The position numbers were made by a program, and so were the translations under genes. Shown here one piece after another: positions 1 to 12,100 of a stretch of DNA of 64,000 bases. Source of the stretch: Glandiceps talaboti (Eukaryota > Hemichordata > Enteropneusta > Spengelidae); contig NC_135569.1 in NCBI RefSeq assembly GCF_964340395.1, forward strand, positions 2,265,400-2,329,399. The letters are read 5' to 3'. The stretch's first letter is position 1. Each line of letters opens with the position of its first letter. The notes beneath the pieces were generated by a model. The model was not told the origin of the DNA. It was given only the letters and a program-made list of their open reading frames with translations, and did not search any database.

Positions 1-848
1 ACCCCACTGGAATCCAGACTAATACTATACATGGATTGTAATGACTAAATAGTCATGTACTATGGTATGTTGCTTCATTGTGCAATGTTTAAATGAGTTA
101 TGGTATGTCACTTCATTGTGCTAGGTTTAATTGCAATGAATCATGGTATGTCTAGCCATTGCGCAAGGTTTAAATGAGTTCAAAAGTTGCATTTCACATT
201 ACATTGCACTGATGTATAAAACAACACATATATAGATTACTGTTGTGGAGTCCACTTTGTGTTGGCTGTTTACCCTTTGCTAAAGTTGGGGGTTAGCTAG
301 ATTAATGGCAAAAATTTTGACTTTGACTATATGAGAGAGTGAATGTAATCATATAAAGGGAGGTATTGTACATTTGTATAGCAACTAGACTACAGCTAGA
401 GCAGGCTTGTAGACGTCAAAGCAGCTACCAATGTTTCATAAAATAGACAGTTGAACAAAAACATCGCAAGTTCTAGTTAAACATTTTTACACAATTATTT
501 TTGTACAGCGGAAAAGACTTTACTTATAGAATGTGCTACTTTTGAGTCTAAAGTGTCACAAGTTGACTTCAACATTAAAACTCATTCCTTCTACTTTAAA
601 AAAGTCAAATCACTGTTCTGTGAATAGAATTGTACAAACATATAATAATTACCTACATACACCGTTACATTAACTATCTGAAGGCTTCAATCACACAACA
701 TTGATTCAATCAAAAGTCACTAACTATCATAATGGATTACAACTCTGTCCATTTCCAGCGGATTTACCGCCCAACTAACATGTATCATTGCAATTCCTTT
801 TATTTATACTGTCTGCACAGATGTGATCTGACTTCTATTCAGGTGGTG
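1..848. other. Non-coding stretch with a weak tandem repeat at its start
   Basis: No convincing exon is visible on either strand. Positions 60-182 hold about three degenerate copies of a ~60-bp unit that begins with ATGGTATGT and ends near AATGAGTT. The rest is AT-rich unique sequence. It may lie in an intron of the leftward FBXO42-like gene or beyond it; the window does not show which. Confidence 0.5.
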
Positions 849-1156
849 TTACTGTAGATATTGGCTATATCCATATACATTTAATTTATATGTAGCCCTA
901 ATCGTGATTAAATTCTCACTATGCACATCTACATCAAGTCTACATGCATTAAAGTTTGTTTTCATTTTGAAGAAAGTGCGACGTACTAATGCACTAACAT
1001 TAATCATGTTGTATAACTCAGTATACCATACATATATACCACACACAGATGCACACTATACACACATACATACACATCTGCATGCAGACAGACAGACATA
1101 CATACATACAGACACATATACATGCATACACACATGCATACACATACACATACACA

Positions 1157-1157
1157 C

Positions 1158-1188
<31 letters not shown>

Positions 1189-1231
1189 CATACATACATA
1201 CATACATACATACATACATACATACATACAA

Positions 1232-1262
<31 letters not shown>

Positions 1263-1289
1263 CATACATACATACATACATACATACAA

Positions 1290-1320
<31 letters not shown>

Positions 1321-1354
1321 CATACATACATACATACATACATACATACATACA

Positions 1355-1386
<32 letters not shown>

Positions 1387-1418
1387 CATGCATGCACTCA
1401 TGCACATATATACATATA

Positions 1419-1491
<73 letters not shown>
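1157..1491. repeat. Compound microsatellite (ACAT)n then (CA)n
   Basis: From 1157 to about 1384 the sequence is (ACAT)n, interrupted twice by a CAATT step near 1229 and 1287. After a short mixed spacer, a pure (CA)n run covers 1419-1491. All long open frames here (repeated Tyr-Ile-His-Thr or Met-Tyr-Val-Cys) are products of the repeat and not genes. Confidence 0.97.
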
Positions 1492-1493
<2 letters not shown>

Positions 1494-2143
1494 CATGTGC
1501 ATGCACAAATTTGATCATTCATTCCTCTAACACTCCTAAACTTTAGTTCAGTAACACTAAAAATTATTACAAAAATTGAAGGCTCTGTTATGTACACCAG
1601 TACCAATGTACTGGAAATTCCATGTGAAACACTAGCCCATATGTTGATATGACCTGAACTACAGGACAAGCACTGCATAGTCATCCATATGGTAACAACA
1701 CACAACACACACATGACAGATTTCAGCAACTAATCACTTTATGTTATCCACTAAACCAGTACAGTGTCCAACTATCTATCAACGTGAGGCTTACAGTAGA
1801 TTGAACATTTTAATGACTCCTATAGACCTCTAAGTTGTGTCGTTAAAAGAAGAAAATGACTTGAAGGCATGATCACACTAAGAAGAGCTGAGTTCACCAG
1901 ATTGAATGGAGTCAGCTGTCTGGAACCTAGCTACTATAGTGACTGTAAAGTGCATTACATGGCTGAGATTAGAATATAAATGTTACACTTGGCATTGCTC
2001 ATTTTATTGGCGTGCAACAAAATATGGAATGAATGGGATAGATAAGATCATCTCTTGTATAGACTGACTGTATTTTATCTCTAATGTGATGGGGTGAAAT
2101 AGTAGAAGGATTTGATTAGTTCTCTACTTTGTATCTAAATTGG

Positions 2144-2765
2144 AACATTGCAAAGTGAGATTGGGGATGGTCACGCAATGTTATCTGAATCTCAAAGATA
2201 TATCGTAACTTTAACATTGCAAAGTGAGATTGGGGATGGTCACGCAATGTTATCTGAATCTCAAAGATATATCGTAACTTTAACATTGCAAAGTGAGATT
2301 GGGGATGGTCACGCAATGTTATCTGAATCTCAAAGATATATCGTAACTTTAACATTGCAAAGTGAGATTGGGGATGGTCACGCAATGTTATCTGAATCTC
2401 AAAGATATATCGTAACTTTAACATTGCAAAGTGAGATTGGGGATGGTCACGCAATGTTATCTGAATCTCAAAGATATATCGTAACTTTAACATTGCAAAG
2501 TGAGATTGGGGATGGTCACGCAATGTTACCTGAATCTCAAAGATATATCGTAACTTTAACATTGCAAAGTGAGATTGGGGATGGTCACATAATGTTACCT
2601 GAATCTCAAAGATATATCGTAACTTTAACATTGCAAAGTGAGATTGGGGATGGTCACGCAATGTTACCTGAATCTCAAAGATATATCGTAACTTTAACAT
2701 TGCAAAGTGAGATTGGGGATGGTCACGTAATGTTACCTGAATCTCAAAGATACATTGTAACTTAA
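2144..2765. repeat. 69-bp minisatellite, nine units
   Basis: Nine nearly identical 69-bp units begin with AACATTGCAAAGTGAGATTG. Because 69 is a multiple of three and the unit has no stop in one frame per strand, both strands stay open (23-residue repeats). Units differ at a few sites only: TTATCTG against TTACCTG, and CACGCAA against CACATAA or CACGTAA. The TTACCTG variant is confined to the last four units, which points to local unit-by-unit duplication. No splice, start or conservation evidence supports coding. Confidence 0.95.
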
Positions 2766-2888
2766 ACAATTTGCAGCGAGATGTTTGAAATTCGTCAATG
2801 AAACTAGCATAGTTTTCAGTTAGTAAACTTTCAATGTCAATTTGCATCTTATTTTATTTGGAGAAATCACCATGGCAACTTAACACAA

Positions 2889-3160
2889 GTCATCCCTAGA
2901 ACTACTTTCACAGCCATGACCTTGTCACTACTCATCTTTAGAACTATATACTCTTCACAATGAAGACCTTGTCACAGTGACACTAGCCATCCCCAGAACT
3001 ACATTCATCGCCACAATTCATCCCTAGAACTACTTTCACAGTCATGACCTTGTCACTACTCCTCTTAAGAACCACATGTACTTTCAGCCATACCAAGACC
3101 ATATCACTACTCAACCCTGGAACAACTTTCACAGTGAGGACCTTGTTACTACTTTGTCCT
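2889..3160. repeat. Degenerate ~60-bp tandem repeat
   Basis: Variants of AGAACTACTTTCACAG followed by GACCTTGTCACTACTC recur about five times with many substitutions and small indels. It is an old, decayed minisatellite; no reading frame survives across it. Confidence 0.7.
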
Positions 3161-3409
3161 GACCATTAACCCATCACCAGTGACCCCTGACATATACTAG
3201 TTACATGAACAAGGCCCATTATTCCCTCCACTGATGTAGAAAAAAACACTCCATGAATATGATGTACAACTACCAACAAGCAAATACTGATGAAATAGTT
3301 CAAGACAATGCAATTTACTATTACTATTACCAACAACAATTTCATTGATTTGAGATAGAAGAAGGGCTATCTCATAGAAGTGACCTCGTTGATAACATTG
3401 CATACAAAT

Positions 3410-3497
3410 TACCACGATAAACTTGACATTGCATACCATGATAAACTTGACATTGCATACCATGATAAACTTGACATTGCATACCACGATAAACTTC
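3410..3497. repeat. 24-bp tandem repeat, about four units
   Basis: The unit GATAAACTTGACATTGCATA plus four bases recurs at 24-bp spacing. It accounts for the repeated hydrophobic minus-strand frame seen here, which is not treated as a gene. Confidence 0.8.
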
Positions 3498-3683
3498 ACA
3501 AATAAGATCATGGCATTGAACTACTCATGGTTTTATTTTACACACACCTGCTACCACTTTAAAATGACAAAGATTGAACATTGAACAATCCAGACTGTAC
3601 TGAATTCATGGTACATATCTTATAGTCTTTAACAGAGCTTTTGAAATTAGCAATACTTAGGCCAGGACACATGGACTACTACT

Positions 3684-3758
3684 CTAGCTCCTGACGACCG
3701 TATTCCGATTTACACTATGTTATCTTCATACATTACAAATAAGGTCGTCAGGAACTAG
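3684..3758. repeat. Short inverted repeat (hairpin)
   Basis: The left arm 3684-3699 (CTAGCTCCTGACGACC) pairs with the right arm 3743-3758 (GGTCGTCAGGAACTAG) with one mismatch over 16 bp and a 43-bp loop. It could be a tiny MITE remnant. No clear target duplication was seen. Confidence 0.6.
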
Positions 3759-3892
3759 ACTAATAGACTATTAAACATTATAACTAGACTACCAAATTAC
3801 CAGTAGTCCAGGACACATACATGTACAGACTACTAAACATTGTACCTAGACTACCATATTAGCAGTAGTCCACATATATATACATGTACACA

Positions 3893-4090
3893 TATATTTA
3901 TGTTATTCAAGTAATATGAATATCATTACACAATATGAATGTACATGTATTTATGCTATTCAAATATGAATATCATTACACAATATGAATGTACATCTAT
4001 TTATGCTATTGAAGTAATATGAATACTATTACACAATATGAATGTACATCTGCGCTATTGATATTATTACAATGTGAATGTACATGTATG
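3893..4090. repeat. Degenerate ~55-bp tandem repeat
   Basis: About four units of the form ATTTATGCTATT, AATATGAATA, ATTACACAATATGAATGTAC follow one another with small indels. AT-rich and non-coding. Confidence 0.75.
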
Positions 4091-4682
4091 TAAAATCTAT
4101 TAGATATCAAACAGGAATAGAGAAAATCAATTTGTGAAAGTGACTGGTAGGGAATAAAAACAACACAGTAATATCTTCCTCATGATTAAAATTGTGCTAA
4201 AGTTATCCAGAAAGGTTTAAAATAGAGGACAGGAAAAAACCAAGGAAATATTTAACCACTGAGACAACATGTTTTAATTTCTGGCTGTGACAGCACTCCA
4301 GACAGATTAGTATAAACCGGGTGACTGTGTTGATACTACATTCAAACAGCTGTTCAAACCCATCACAATCTCAAATTCCCAGACACTGACCGGTAGCCAT
4401 ACATGGATGTAGTACAGTCAATTTCACAATAGAGTTAAGCTTTTCTGTTTGATAAAACCACACACTGACAGAAACCAACAGGAAACTGCATGTGCCACAC
4501 TTCAATAGCAAGATCACATTTCTTGATACATTTAGTCAAAAATTACATAAACCATTTAAATATATTGCAATTCCTTGCAGACATACGAGTGTCAATGTTT
4601 TTCTTAGTATCAAACACCCGATGAAGAGTGTGTAAAATGTCCTTTGTGATGTTCAATTGATGTCTATATGGTGGCTGCATTC

Positions 4683-5720
4683 AGGGCTCGAAATACCCGG
4701 GTGCACCGTGCTACTATGCACGTTAATTTTGCCCAGTGCAGGTAGATTTCAAAACAAAGGTGCACGACGTGCATGTTGGCTATCGTGGAAAAAACCTCAT
4801 ACATTTCTTCGGATTGACCACAAATATCTCTAAATAAGTGCTTTAGATGAACAAACTTCGGATTTTGATAGTAATAAAATGATTATATCGATATCGGTCG
4901 ATCGATCGCCTTGTCGTAAATGCGGAAGTAAAAAACCGCATGAAACCTCATTACCTCTCGAGACTTGAAATAACATAAAATGCGAGATATTACATCGGCA
5001 ATGTCGCATACAGGAAACATTACACATACTTGAAAAATCACTGATAGGACCCCCCACGATCTAGCGATCGGCTAATTACATTCTCTTTGTGTTCTTTCGT
5101 CAAAAATACGTCAAACGGTCACATGTAAAGTTGTTTATTTTTGGAAATTATACAAAATTTGATGATGTCAAAACAGCGGACCCTTCTCGACCTTGGCGTC
5201 AAGCGATTGTCTGATGAAATTCGATCGAGGAAGTGTCCCGAAAAAGATGGTTCAAGTACGAGTACTAGTAGTAATAATGAAGTGATTTCTACGATGAGTA
5301 CGGCCGTCCCAACGGATGTGAACTTGCCGTCGACATCGCAAGAAAGTGGTAACGTGAGTGATAAAATAAATGATGATACTGGACAACCACCACTAAAGAA
5401 AAAAAAGGTCTATCGGTTTCAAAAATCTTGGCAAAAAGATAAACCATGGCTAGTTTTAGATGGAGAAAAAAAGTGTATGTTTTGCAGCGTTTGTCAACAG
5501 TTTGATAAAAGTACGAAGCCAAACAAGTTTCGTAGTCCAGGCTGCAGATCATTTCGTTTGCACATAATAACAAGTCATGAAATAACGGATAACCATGTAC
5601 AAGCTACGGCTTCGAAGCAAGCAATGGTAACTGAGATATAGTGTGCACATTGTGTGCAGGTAAATTTCAAAGTGAAGGTGCACACTGTGCACGTGGAAAA
5701 AAAATTATATTTCGAGCCCT
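4683..5720 (+). mobile_element. Non-autonomous hAT-type DNA transposon with zinc-finger ORF
   Basis: The ends form a perfect 13-bp inverted repeat, CAGGGCTCGAAAT at 4682-4694 and ATTTCGAGCCCTG at 5709-5721, of hAT type. If the terminal C/G belongs to the flank, the adjoining octamers CTGCATTC and GTGCATAT share TGCAT and may be a decayed 8-bp target duplication. Subterminal blocks beginning GTGCAGGTA and ending AAGGTGCAC occur in the same orientation at about 4736 and 5656. Only one ORF (5141-5641) is present and no RNase-H-like transposase catalytic domain or hAT dimerisation domain is visible, so this is an internally deleted or partial copy. Confidence 0.75.
5141..5641 (+). CDS. TTF/BED-like zinc-finger fragment of an hAT transposase
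   Basis: A 166-residue frame (a second Met follows at residue 8) lies inside the 1-kb hAT-type element. The N-terminal half is low-complexity, rich in Ser and Thr, followed by a basic run KKKKVYRF. Residues ~95-145 read KSWQKDKPWL, then CMFCSVCQQF, a Cys and a final HIITSH, the arrangement of zinc fingers in C17orf113/ZNF862-like and ZMYM-like proteins derived from hAT transposases. The frame stops about 80 bp before the right inverted repeat, and nothing resembling the catalytic core follows. It could be an inert leftover or a source of DNA-binding protein; expression cannot be judged from sequence. Basis: motif seen, family recalled, function inferred. Confidence 0.55.
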   Translation: MEIIQNLMMSKQRTLLDLGVKRLSDEIRSRKCPEKDGSSTSTSSNNEVISTMSTAVPTDVNLPSTSQESGNVSDKINDDTGQPPLKKKKVYRFQKSWQKDKPWLVLDGEKKCMFCSVCQQFDKSTKPNKFRSPGCRSFRLHIITSHEITDNHVQATASKQAMVTEI

Positions 5721-5721
5721 G

Positions 5722-7070
5722 TGCATATATATATAGTTCATTTCACTTTGACAAAATGTAGCAACAAACTGCACTCATTCAATCTTGCTATCGTAAAGTG
5801 TAGCATGTCCAGTTTCTTATTGGTTTCTGCATGTTGTATCAAACAGAAAAGCTGAACGGTATTACGAAACTGACTGTGACATGTGACTCATTATACACAA
5901 TGAGATATCTATATATAGTAGAAAAACTCTGGATTCATGCACTTAATCTGCTAGTATTTCAAAACCCATATCAGAGAAATATATTTCAACATTCTCCTTA
6001 TTATCTGAAAATTGTAAATAATACAAATCATGGGATATCGACGAGTCAAATTTACATACAATGTATTATTGAAAAGTATCATGTATGTCTATGTTTTAAA
6101 AGCTGCAACATAAGATTTTAATGCCAATTAGTGTTACTATATAGTTCTAAAATGTTGGTATGGTAAAAACAGAATTGGAGGTTGGGTTCCAAAGATACAT
6201 GCACACATGGATAAATTATACAAATAAGGACATGTGCAGTCACATAGACTATTAACTAATGTCTGGTTTACCTGGAAAGAATACATGTCATGGTTTACCT
6301 GGGAAGATAACTTGTCAGGCCTAAACCTCAAAGTCAGACCTGAATACTAGCTTGACTGAAAATAATACTCTAAATCATATAACAGACTTACCAAGAAATG
6401 TAAACTTACAACATATTAACTTTCTCTTCTCAGCTGTGAGTTTATATATCTATACTTCAAATTGTGGATATCAATCAAACACTTCAGGATTATAGCAATA
6501 ATTGAAAAACTCTACACAACAGATAAAACCTACCGTCAACTACGTGAATCAATGGGGATCAAAAAACTAGATACACTCATCAATGGTATCAATAGAAAAC
6601 AGTAACATAGCAACCAGTAGTCACCAGTAGTCAACAGCTGGTTGAACCTAATATTCATAACATTCAATTTCCAAGACAAGAACACTATTTAGCATGACAA
6701 TGTCGTCAGTATTTAAATTTTAACAGAAGTTGATTTCTTTGACAGAACTGGAGACCCACTAGTGAAGAGGATATTTACTGTAAATCCTTGACATTTTATT
6801 GGCTTAGTGATTTTGATGTTGGATGACTCAGCTACAATACAGTTTATATCACTGTTTTTATCTTACTTGAAAAACTTTAGAAAATATATACTTTACATGT
6901 AATACTAGTCTGATGGTGTAAGACCGGAAATGTTATATGCAGCAGGCGGTAGTTGCTTGCATACTACGAGTACTTTTTTATCCTCTTCAATTGAGAATCG
7001 TGTATTTCCAATATAGTTTTGTCATGAACTGTACCACACCACACTCTCTGCTAGTTTGCGTTGAGTATAA
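5722..7070. other. Non-coding stretch without recognised features
   Basis: AT-rich unique sequence. Short open frames on both strands have no domain pattern or splice support. If the FBXO42-like gene continues leftward, this is part of its first intron. Confidence 0.5.
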
Positions 7071-7074
7071 AATT

Positions 7075-7178
7075 GATTGATAGACTGACTGACTGACTGA
7101 CTGACTGATTGACTGACTGACTGATTGACTGACTGACTGACTGACTGATTGACTGATTGATTGATTGATTGATTGATT
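7075..7178. repeat. (GACT)n/(GATT)n microsatellite
   Basis: Mixed GACT and GATT tetranucleotides, with GATT units concentrated at the right end. The serine- and glutamine-rich minus-strand frames over it are repeat artefacts. Confidence 0.95.
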
Positions 7179-7905
7179 TGATAACAACTATATTACAGAT
7201 GAAATACAGACTTGTCTGTGTAAAGATATGATAGATCATTATTGGAAGTTTTCATCAAATTTCATTTCTCAACATTTAGGTAAGTAATTTTCAGCTGTGC
7301 TAGTTATTAATAGTAATTGAATTCACCACCTTCAAAATTACACTTCATATTAATAATGCAATGTTTTTTCTTCTTCATTGTACTTTACTAGACACGTATT
7401 CAGATCATTGTTTTAAGAAATATCTCTCCACATACCGACATCAATATTTTGTTACAATACTGACTGTATTGGTGTAAAACAAGCAATCTGCACCAAAGTA
7501 TTATTATCGAAATTTACATAAGAAATAAAATGTAAATCGTGTATTGTTCAAAACAGTAAACTGGACAAAGATTTTCAACTGCACGGTTCAAATACGGGCC
7601 TGACTCCACCAACATGTTGTGTACATACACTGGCTCAGCCAAGAGGTCGTGTTATGATGCTCCGGCCCATCGTATACATTGTACAAGGAATCACTCCTTC
7701 ACTGTGTGATACCATGGATGTATACTGAACCGTAGATAGAAAATCACAGTCACTGGAGACGAGTTTTAAGGAAAAATAGCAATGCTAAAAGAAGCGCTAT
7801 ATCATCCAAGCGAAACGCTATATGATAAAACTGAACTGTATCACCAATGCGTTAAACCGGTAATCCCAACGTTACGGTCAGAAAAAAATATTAATACGTG
7901 TTTAC

Positions 7906-8053
7906 CTTGTATAAGTCGATGCCATAACCTACACACAAGTGATGCTTGCTTCAGTGCATCATATGGGGATAAATAGGACAGAATACGCTCCAAGAGTTCC
8001 TCTGGCAGATGATTCACGTGAATACTAATAACGAGAGGTGCAGAAGTAGCCAT
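7906..8053 (-). CDS. FBXO42: F-box protein, first coding exon (FBXO42-like)
   Basis: The exon starts at an ATG (8051-8053) and ends in CAAG before a GTAAAC donor (phase 1). It encodes 49 residues; residues ~16-49 are an F-box beginning [18 protein letters not shown] and ending [12 protein letters not shown]. From memory, human FBXO42 has LPEEVLEYILSFLSPYQE and LVCKQWYRLIKG at the same place. F-boxes bind SKP1 and so dock substrates on SCF ubiquitin ligases; FBXO42 adds Kelch repeats and is reported to target p53. No Kelch exon was found to the left, so the remaining exons lie beyond a long first intron or outside the window. CPLANE2 is head to head about 1.1 kb away, matching human neighbours. 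Another F-box/Kelch family member is possible. Confidence 0.72.
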
Positions 8054-9143
8054 GGTAGAAGTGACAGAAGAGGACGGTAAAATGCCGGCTAGTTAGACAA
8101 CATGACAGTGAAGAATCATCAATGAAGTCAGGGCTCAGCGGAAGCCAGTCAGTTTTCATTTCAACATAACCTCGTTCGGAAATATAAAAACTAAATCAAG
8201 TCAGTGATATATATAAATCAAAATATGGAGTTTTATTTATATATTTTAGCTTTTATTATTATTTTCGTACAATGAAAGTATTTATAATTATTTCATTTGG
8301 CTACAAATGTATATTTTATGTATTGACTTATCGAGTTATAAAATCTTATCGAAAGAGGTGGTAAAGAAAATGGCGACGTACATTCGATTTTAGTTGAATC
8401 GTTCGTCCAGGACATTGTTTCAACATTACATACAGTTCGCTTTGAATAATGTGATGTGGTCAAGGTGTGAATGTGTGCTATGATATTGTAGTGTCCCAGG
8501 CTCATTTGAAAGGTACAAATATCAAATACTTTGTTTCCAAATTAGATCTCAACGTTTATGTTTACTGACACTGTATTGTTTACAAACGACGAAACGTTGT
8601 AAAATTCATGCCCGGCCCTGGCACGAAATTGCAATGTACCGTGTAGCTGTAGGTCAGTTTAGTCGAGAGTATCTCGGAATCAGTGTGGTTATATGCTTAG
8701 CTTTATAACCCTTACATTGCGCTTATAATTTATTTTGAACCATTTACTTGTTTGGATGTCCTGCCAAAACGTTCTCTTTGCAAGTTGAAATTACAGCAGA
8801 AACGAAAGCAAATGACAGTCAGTATACCGACGTAGGTGGCGCTATGTATCAAAACGACTTTAGTATGGCAACCATGTGTACTTTTGTTGTTCGTCCTTTT
8901 CAAATGATGTAAACAACCTTATAAACATCGCTATTGCTCAAAACATTTGTTTTAATTATAACTTTAGGGATTTTTTTTCTGTTTTGTTTTTGGTGGGTTT
9001 TTTTTTTTTTTACAAATCGTCACTTCCAATGTTAACACTTCAAACAGGGCTCTGTATGACTAGATCTTATTCATTGACAATGACAAGATAATGTAACCCA
9101 GCATAATAAAATTTTAGATTTTTCTTCATCTTTCTGTGAACAG
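8054..9143. promoter_or_regulatory. Shared upstream region of the FBXO42-like gene and CPLANE2
   Basis: About 1.1 kb separates the divergent start codons. The part next to the F-box exon is relatively rich in CpG. The CPLANE2 start exon is preceded by a splice acceptor (TGTGAACAG, ending about 9143), so a 5' UTR exon probably lies in this interval; candidate transcription starts cannot be fixed. A T-rich run occupies 8995-9012. No TATA box is convincing. Confidence 0.4.
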
Positions 9144-9151
9144 TTATACAG

Positions 9152-12100
9152 ATGTCAAGAACTGCAGATGTGAGTATGGAGGAAATGGGACAACTAGTAC
9201 AACATGACTGGCATAAAACAAACGAAGGCAAAGAATATTTCAATTCTGTATTCAGAAATAATAAACGAAAGACATTTGGTAAGTTTGTGTCTGATTTAAC
9301 AAGAAAATAAAGTGAAGCTAGCATTGTTATAAATCCATAACTCATGAATAATAAGTGTCTATCTGGTAGTCAACTACTTTACCATGTTCACCTCATGTTG
9401 TTTCTGAGTGCTGGCTCACTTTCAAGAGTCTCTGTGTTCAGCTCATAGCTTTGTCCAGTTGATATCTCATGCCTAAGTTTCACTGACACAATGCTGACAT
9501 ACATGTCAAGATTTTGGTGAACACTTTGTGATGCAATATATTCTGAGATTTCATACTCGTACAAAATTTCACTTTGAATTCAAAAAACATCTATACACAG
9601 TCATAGAAATATGATGGAAAAAATAAACAAAAAAGTGGACTTTGCCAGTCTAACATCAATGATGTAACAACATAAAACAGCACAATTTCAGTTCTCACAA
9701 CATGCTGTTCCCTTTATTTTTGTATAACAGTTATACAATGGTGCTTAGATGATAGGACATGACTGCCATGTCACAACATATCTTAAGTGTACCATGACAC
9801 ATAATCAGATTTATGTTGAAGACTTGCCTGCAAGTATGCCCACTAACTAACTAGGGTCAAAAGTTGTAGACAATACTATAAATAGATTCCCTAAAATCAT
9901 ATCAAATAACAAGAACGAGGTAATATAAGTATAGACACTCTACTGGTACTTTTACTTATAAAAGAAACAAAAAATACAGTGTGTGTAAAGTTCAAATATT
10001 ATAATACACTTTGAAAACAGGTCTTGCTAATAAGTTCTGAATATAAGATTTCATACATAATTTCTTATGACATTTATAAAGCATATTGATTTCTATATAG
10101 ACATAAAATCTAATTTCTATTTTTGTGTTTGAAGGGCTGCTAGAAAGACCAAGTTTATCACCTCAGCTTTATCTGGAAACTGTCAATTATAAAATATTTG
10201 TATCAGGGAAAGCAGGTGTTGGTAAAACTGCTACAGTGGCTAAGCTTTCAGGTGTAGAAGTACCTACAGCTCACAGTGAAACACCAGGTTGGTATATTTA
10301 TCAAATAGCATTTTATATAACAAAAAAACAAAAACAAAAAAAAGTAAATAAAAGAATGTATAGCAAAACAAGGTTAGACTAAGAAATCCAAAAGACTGTT
10401 GATGAATACATTACCTACAAACCAGCTGATGATTACAATAATGAAAGACGAATAAGAAAAGTAGAAATATCAGTCAGAAGGAAATGAAATGACAGTCTGC
10501 AGAAAAGAAAACTCGCACAGTGGACAGGCATCATATTCATGACCATCATCTCAAGGAGAGTATTCAAAAGACAGCCAATTCTGATGAGAGAGTTGTGAGG
10601 AAGAAAGCCTATGCAATGACTATACATGCGTAGGATAGAATCCTGTGATATGTGAGTGCCAATGTGGTGTACATACTTAGGATGTCTGCAGTGTTCTCTG
10701 TGGAAAAACTTTCACAAGCATAGTGGATGAACATGCAGCAAAAAATACCACAAGCACCAGTTATGTGCATCTAGCTTGTTTCACTTATCTGATATAATTA
10801 ATAATTTATTATTTATCTTTCAAACCAGGTATTTTGACGTCCGTTGTATATTGGCCAGCCAAGGTAGCAGACCGTACCCTTATGTTCAAGTTTCATTTCT
10901 GGGATGCAGGAGAACAAGCACTTAAAAAATTTGACCATATTCTTCCAGTAAGTTTGATTTCCATTGGTTTGTGTCAGTTCTACTCCTGCCCTACATTACC
11001 CCTACCTTATGCTTACCCATACCCTTTACTACCCCTACCCTACATTACCCCTACCCTTTACTATCTCTACCCTATATTACCCCTGCCCTACATTACCCCT
11101 ACCCTTTACTATCTCTACCCTATATTACCCCTGCCCTACATTACCCCTACCCTTTACTATCTCTACCCTATATTACCCCTGCCCTACATTACCCCTACCC
11201 TTGACTATCCCCACCCTATATTACCCCTATACTTTCCCTAAACTATTCCCCTACCCTATACTACCCCACCCTATATTATCCCTACCCTATACTACCCCTA
11301 CCCTTGACTATCCCTACCCTATATTACCCCTACCATATACTTTCCCTAAACTATTCCCCTACCCTATCAGTTAATTTTGTACCATTTACTGAATCCCATA
11401 GATGATTTGTATTATCTTACAGGCTTGTAAAGACAAGGTGGATGCAGTTCTCTTTCTATTCTCATTTGCTGACCGTCCAAGTTTTGAAGACTTGACCAAT
11501 CAGATGTCAAGAATTGTGGATCCTCAAGAAAGCACACTCAAAATTGTAGTGGGCACTAAATATCCTTTTTTAAACATGTATTGAAATATCACTGAGGTGG
11601 TCCAGGAAATTATGTTTATTCCATTTTCAGTAATACACCAGGTATTAAAAAAAAGAAAGATTTTACAACTTGGCCACTAGGGATGCTGTTTTGAAGTAGA
11701 TGTTTAGTTTGAAGATAGAGCCAGCATCCCATTTTTTCGCAAACCAGAGTAATTATTTCTACCACTACACTTTGAAATAGTAGGGACCGGCTTGTTAAGA
11801 ACAGTACGGTAAAGTAAGGTTTGCGATAACGCAGAATCCATGGGTGCTGCGGTGAACACTGAAAATGGCCTCCCAGTATTTGACAGCACAAGTAGATCTT
11901 TAATTTGAATATCCATGAGTGTTGTGGTCCTCCCAGAAATAGTGTTCTCCCAGTAGTTGACAGCACAAGTCACTTGTTTAAAATAGTTCTGCTTTATCTG
12001 TATTCACTGATGTGATTTTTAGAAACTCATTAAGGTTTTTTACATATATGTTGAAATGTTTGTGTAGAATGACTCAGTAACTTGTTTTCCTTAACAGCAT

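Noticed and set aside
904-1546. Tyr-Ile-His-Thr repeat proteins
   Set aside because: Translation of the ACAT microsatellite; the same holds at 54897-55299.
2116-2847. Two overlapping 205- and 243-residue repeat proteins on opposite strands
   Set aside because: Both come from the 69-bp minisatellite, whose length is divisible by three.
4830-5057. 75-residue minus-strand frame inside the hAT element
   Set aside because: Opposite to the zinc-finger ORF, with no motif; judged a chance frame.
10970-11372. Interstitial telomere repeat
   Set aside because: CCCTA motifs are frequent but the exact CCCTAA hexamer is rare, and the block has a 48-bp period.
11560-11584. CPLANE2 ending at the stop just after exon 4
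   Set aside because: It would cut the GTPase before the G4 motif, while exon 5 continues the homology perfectly.
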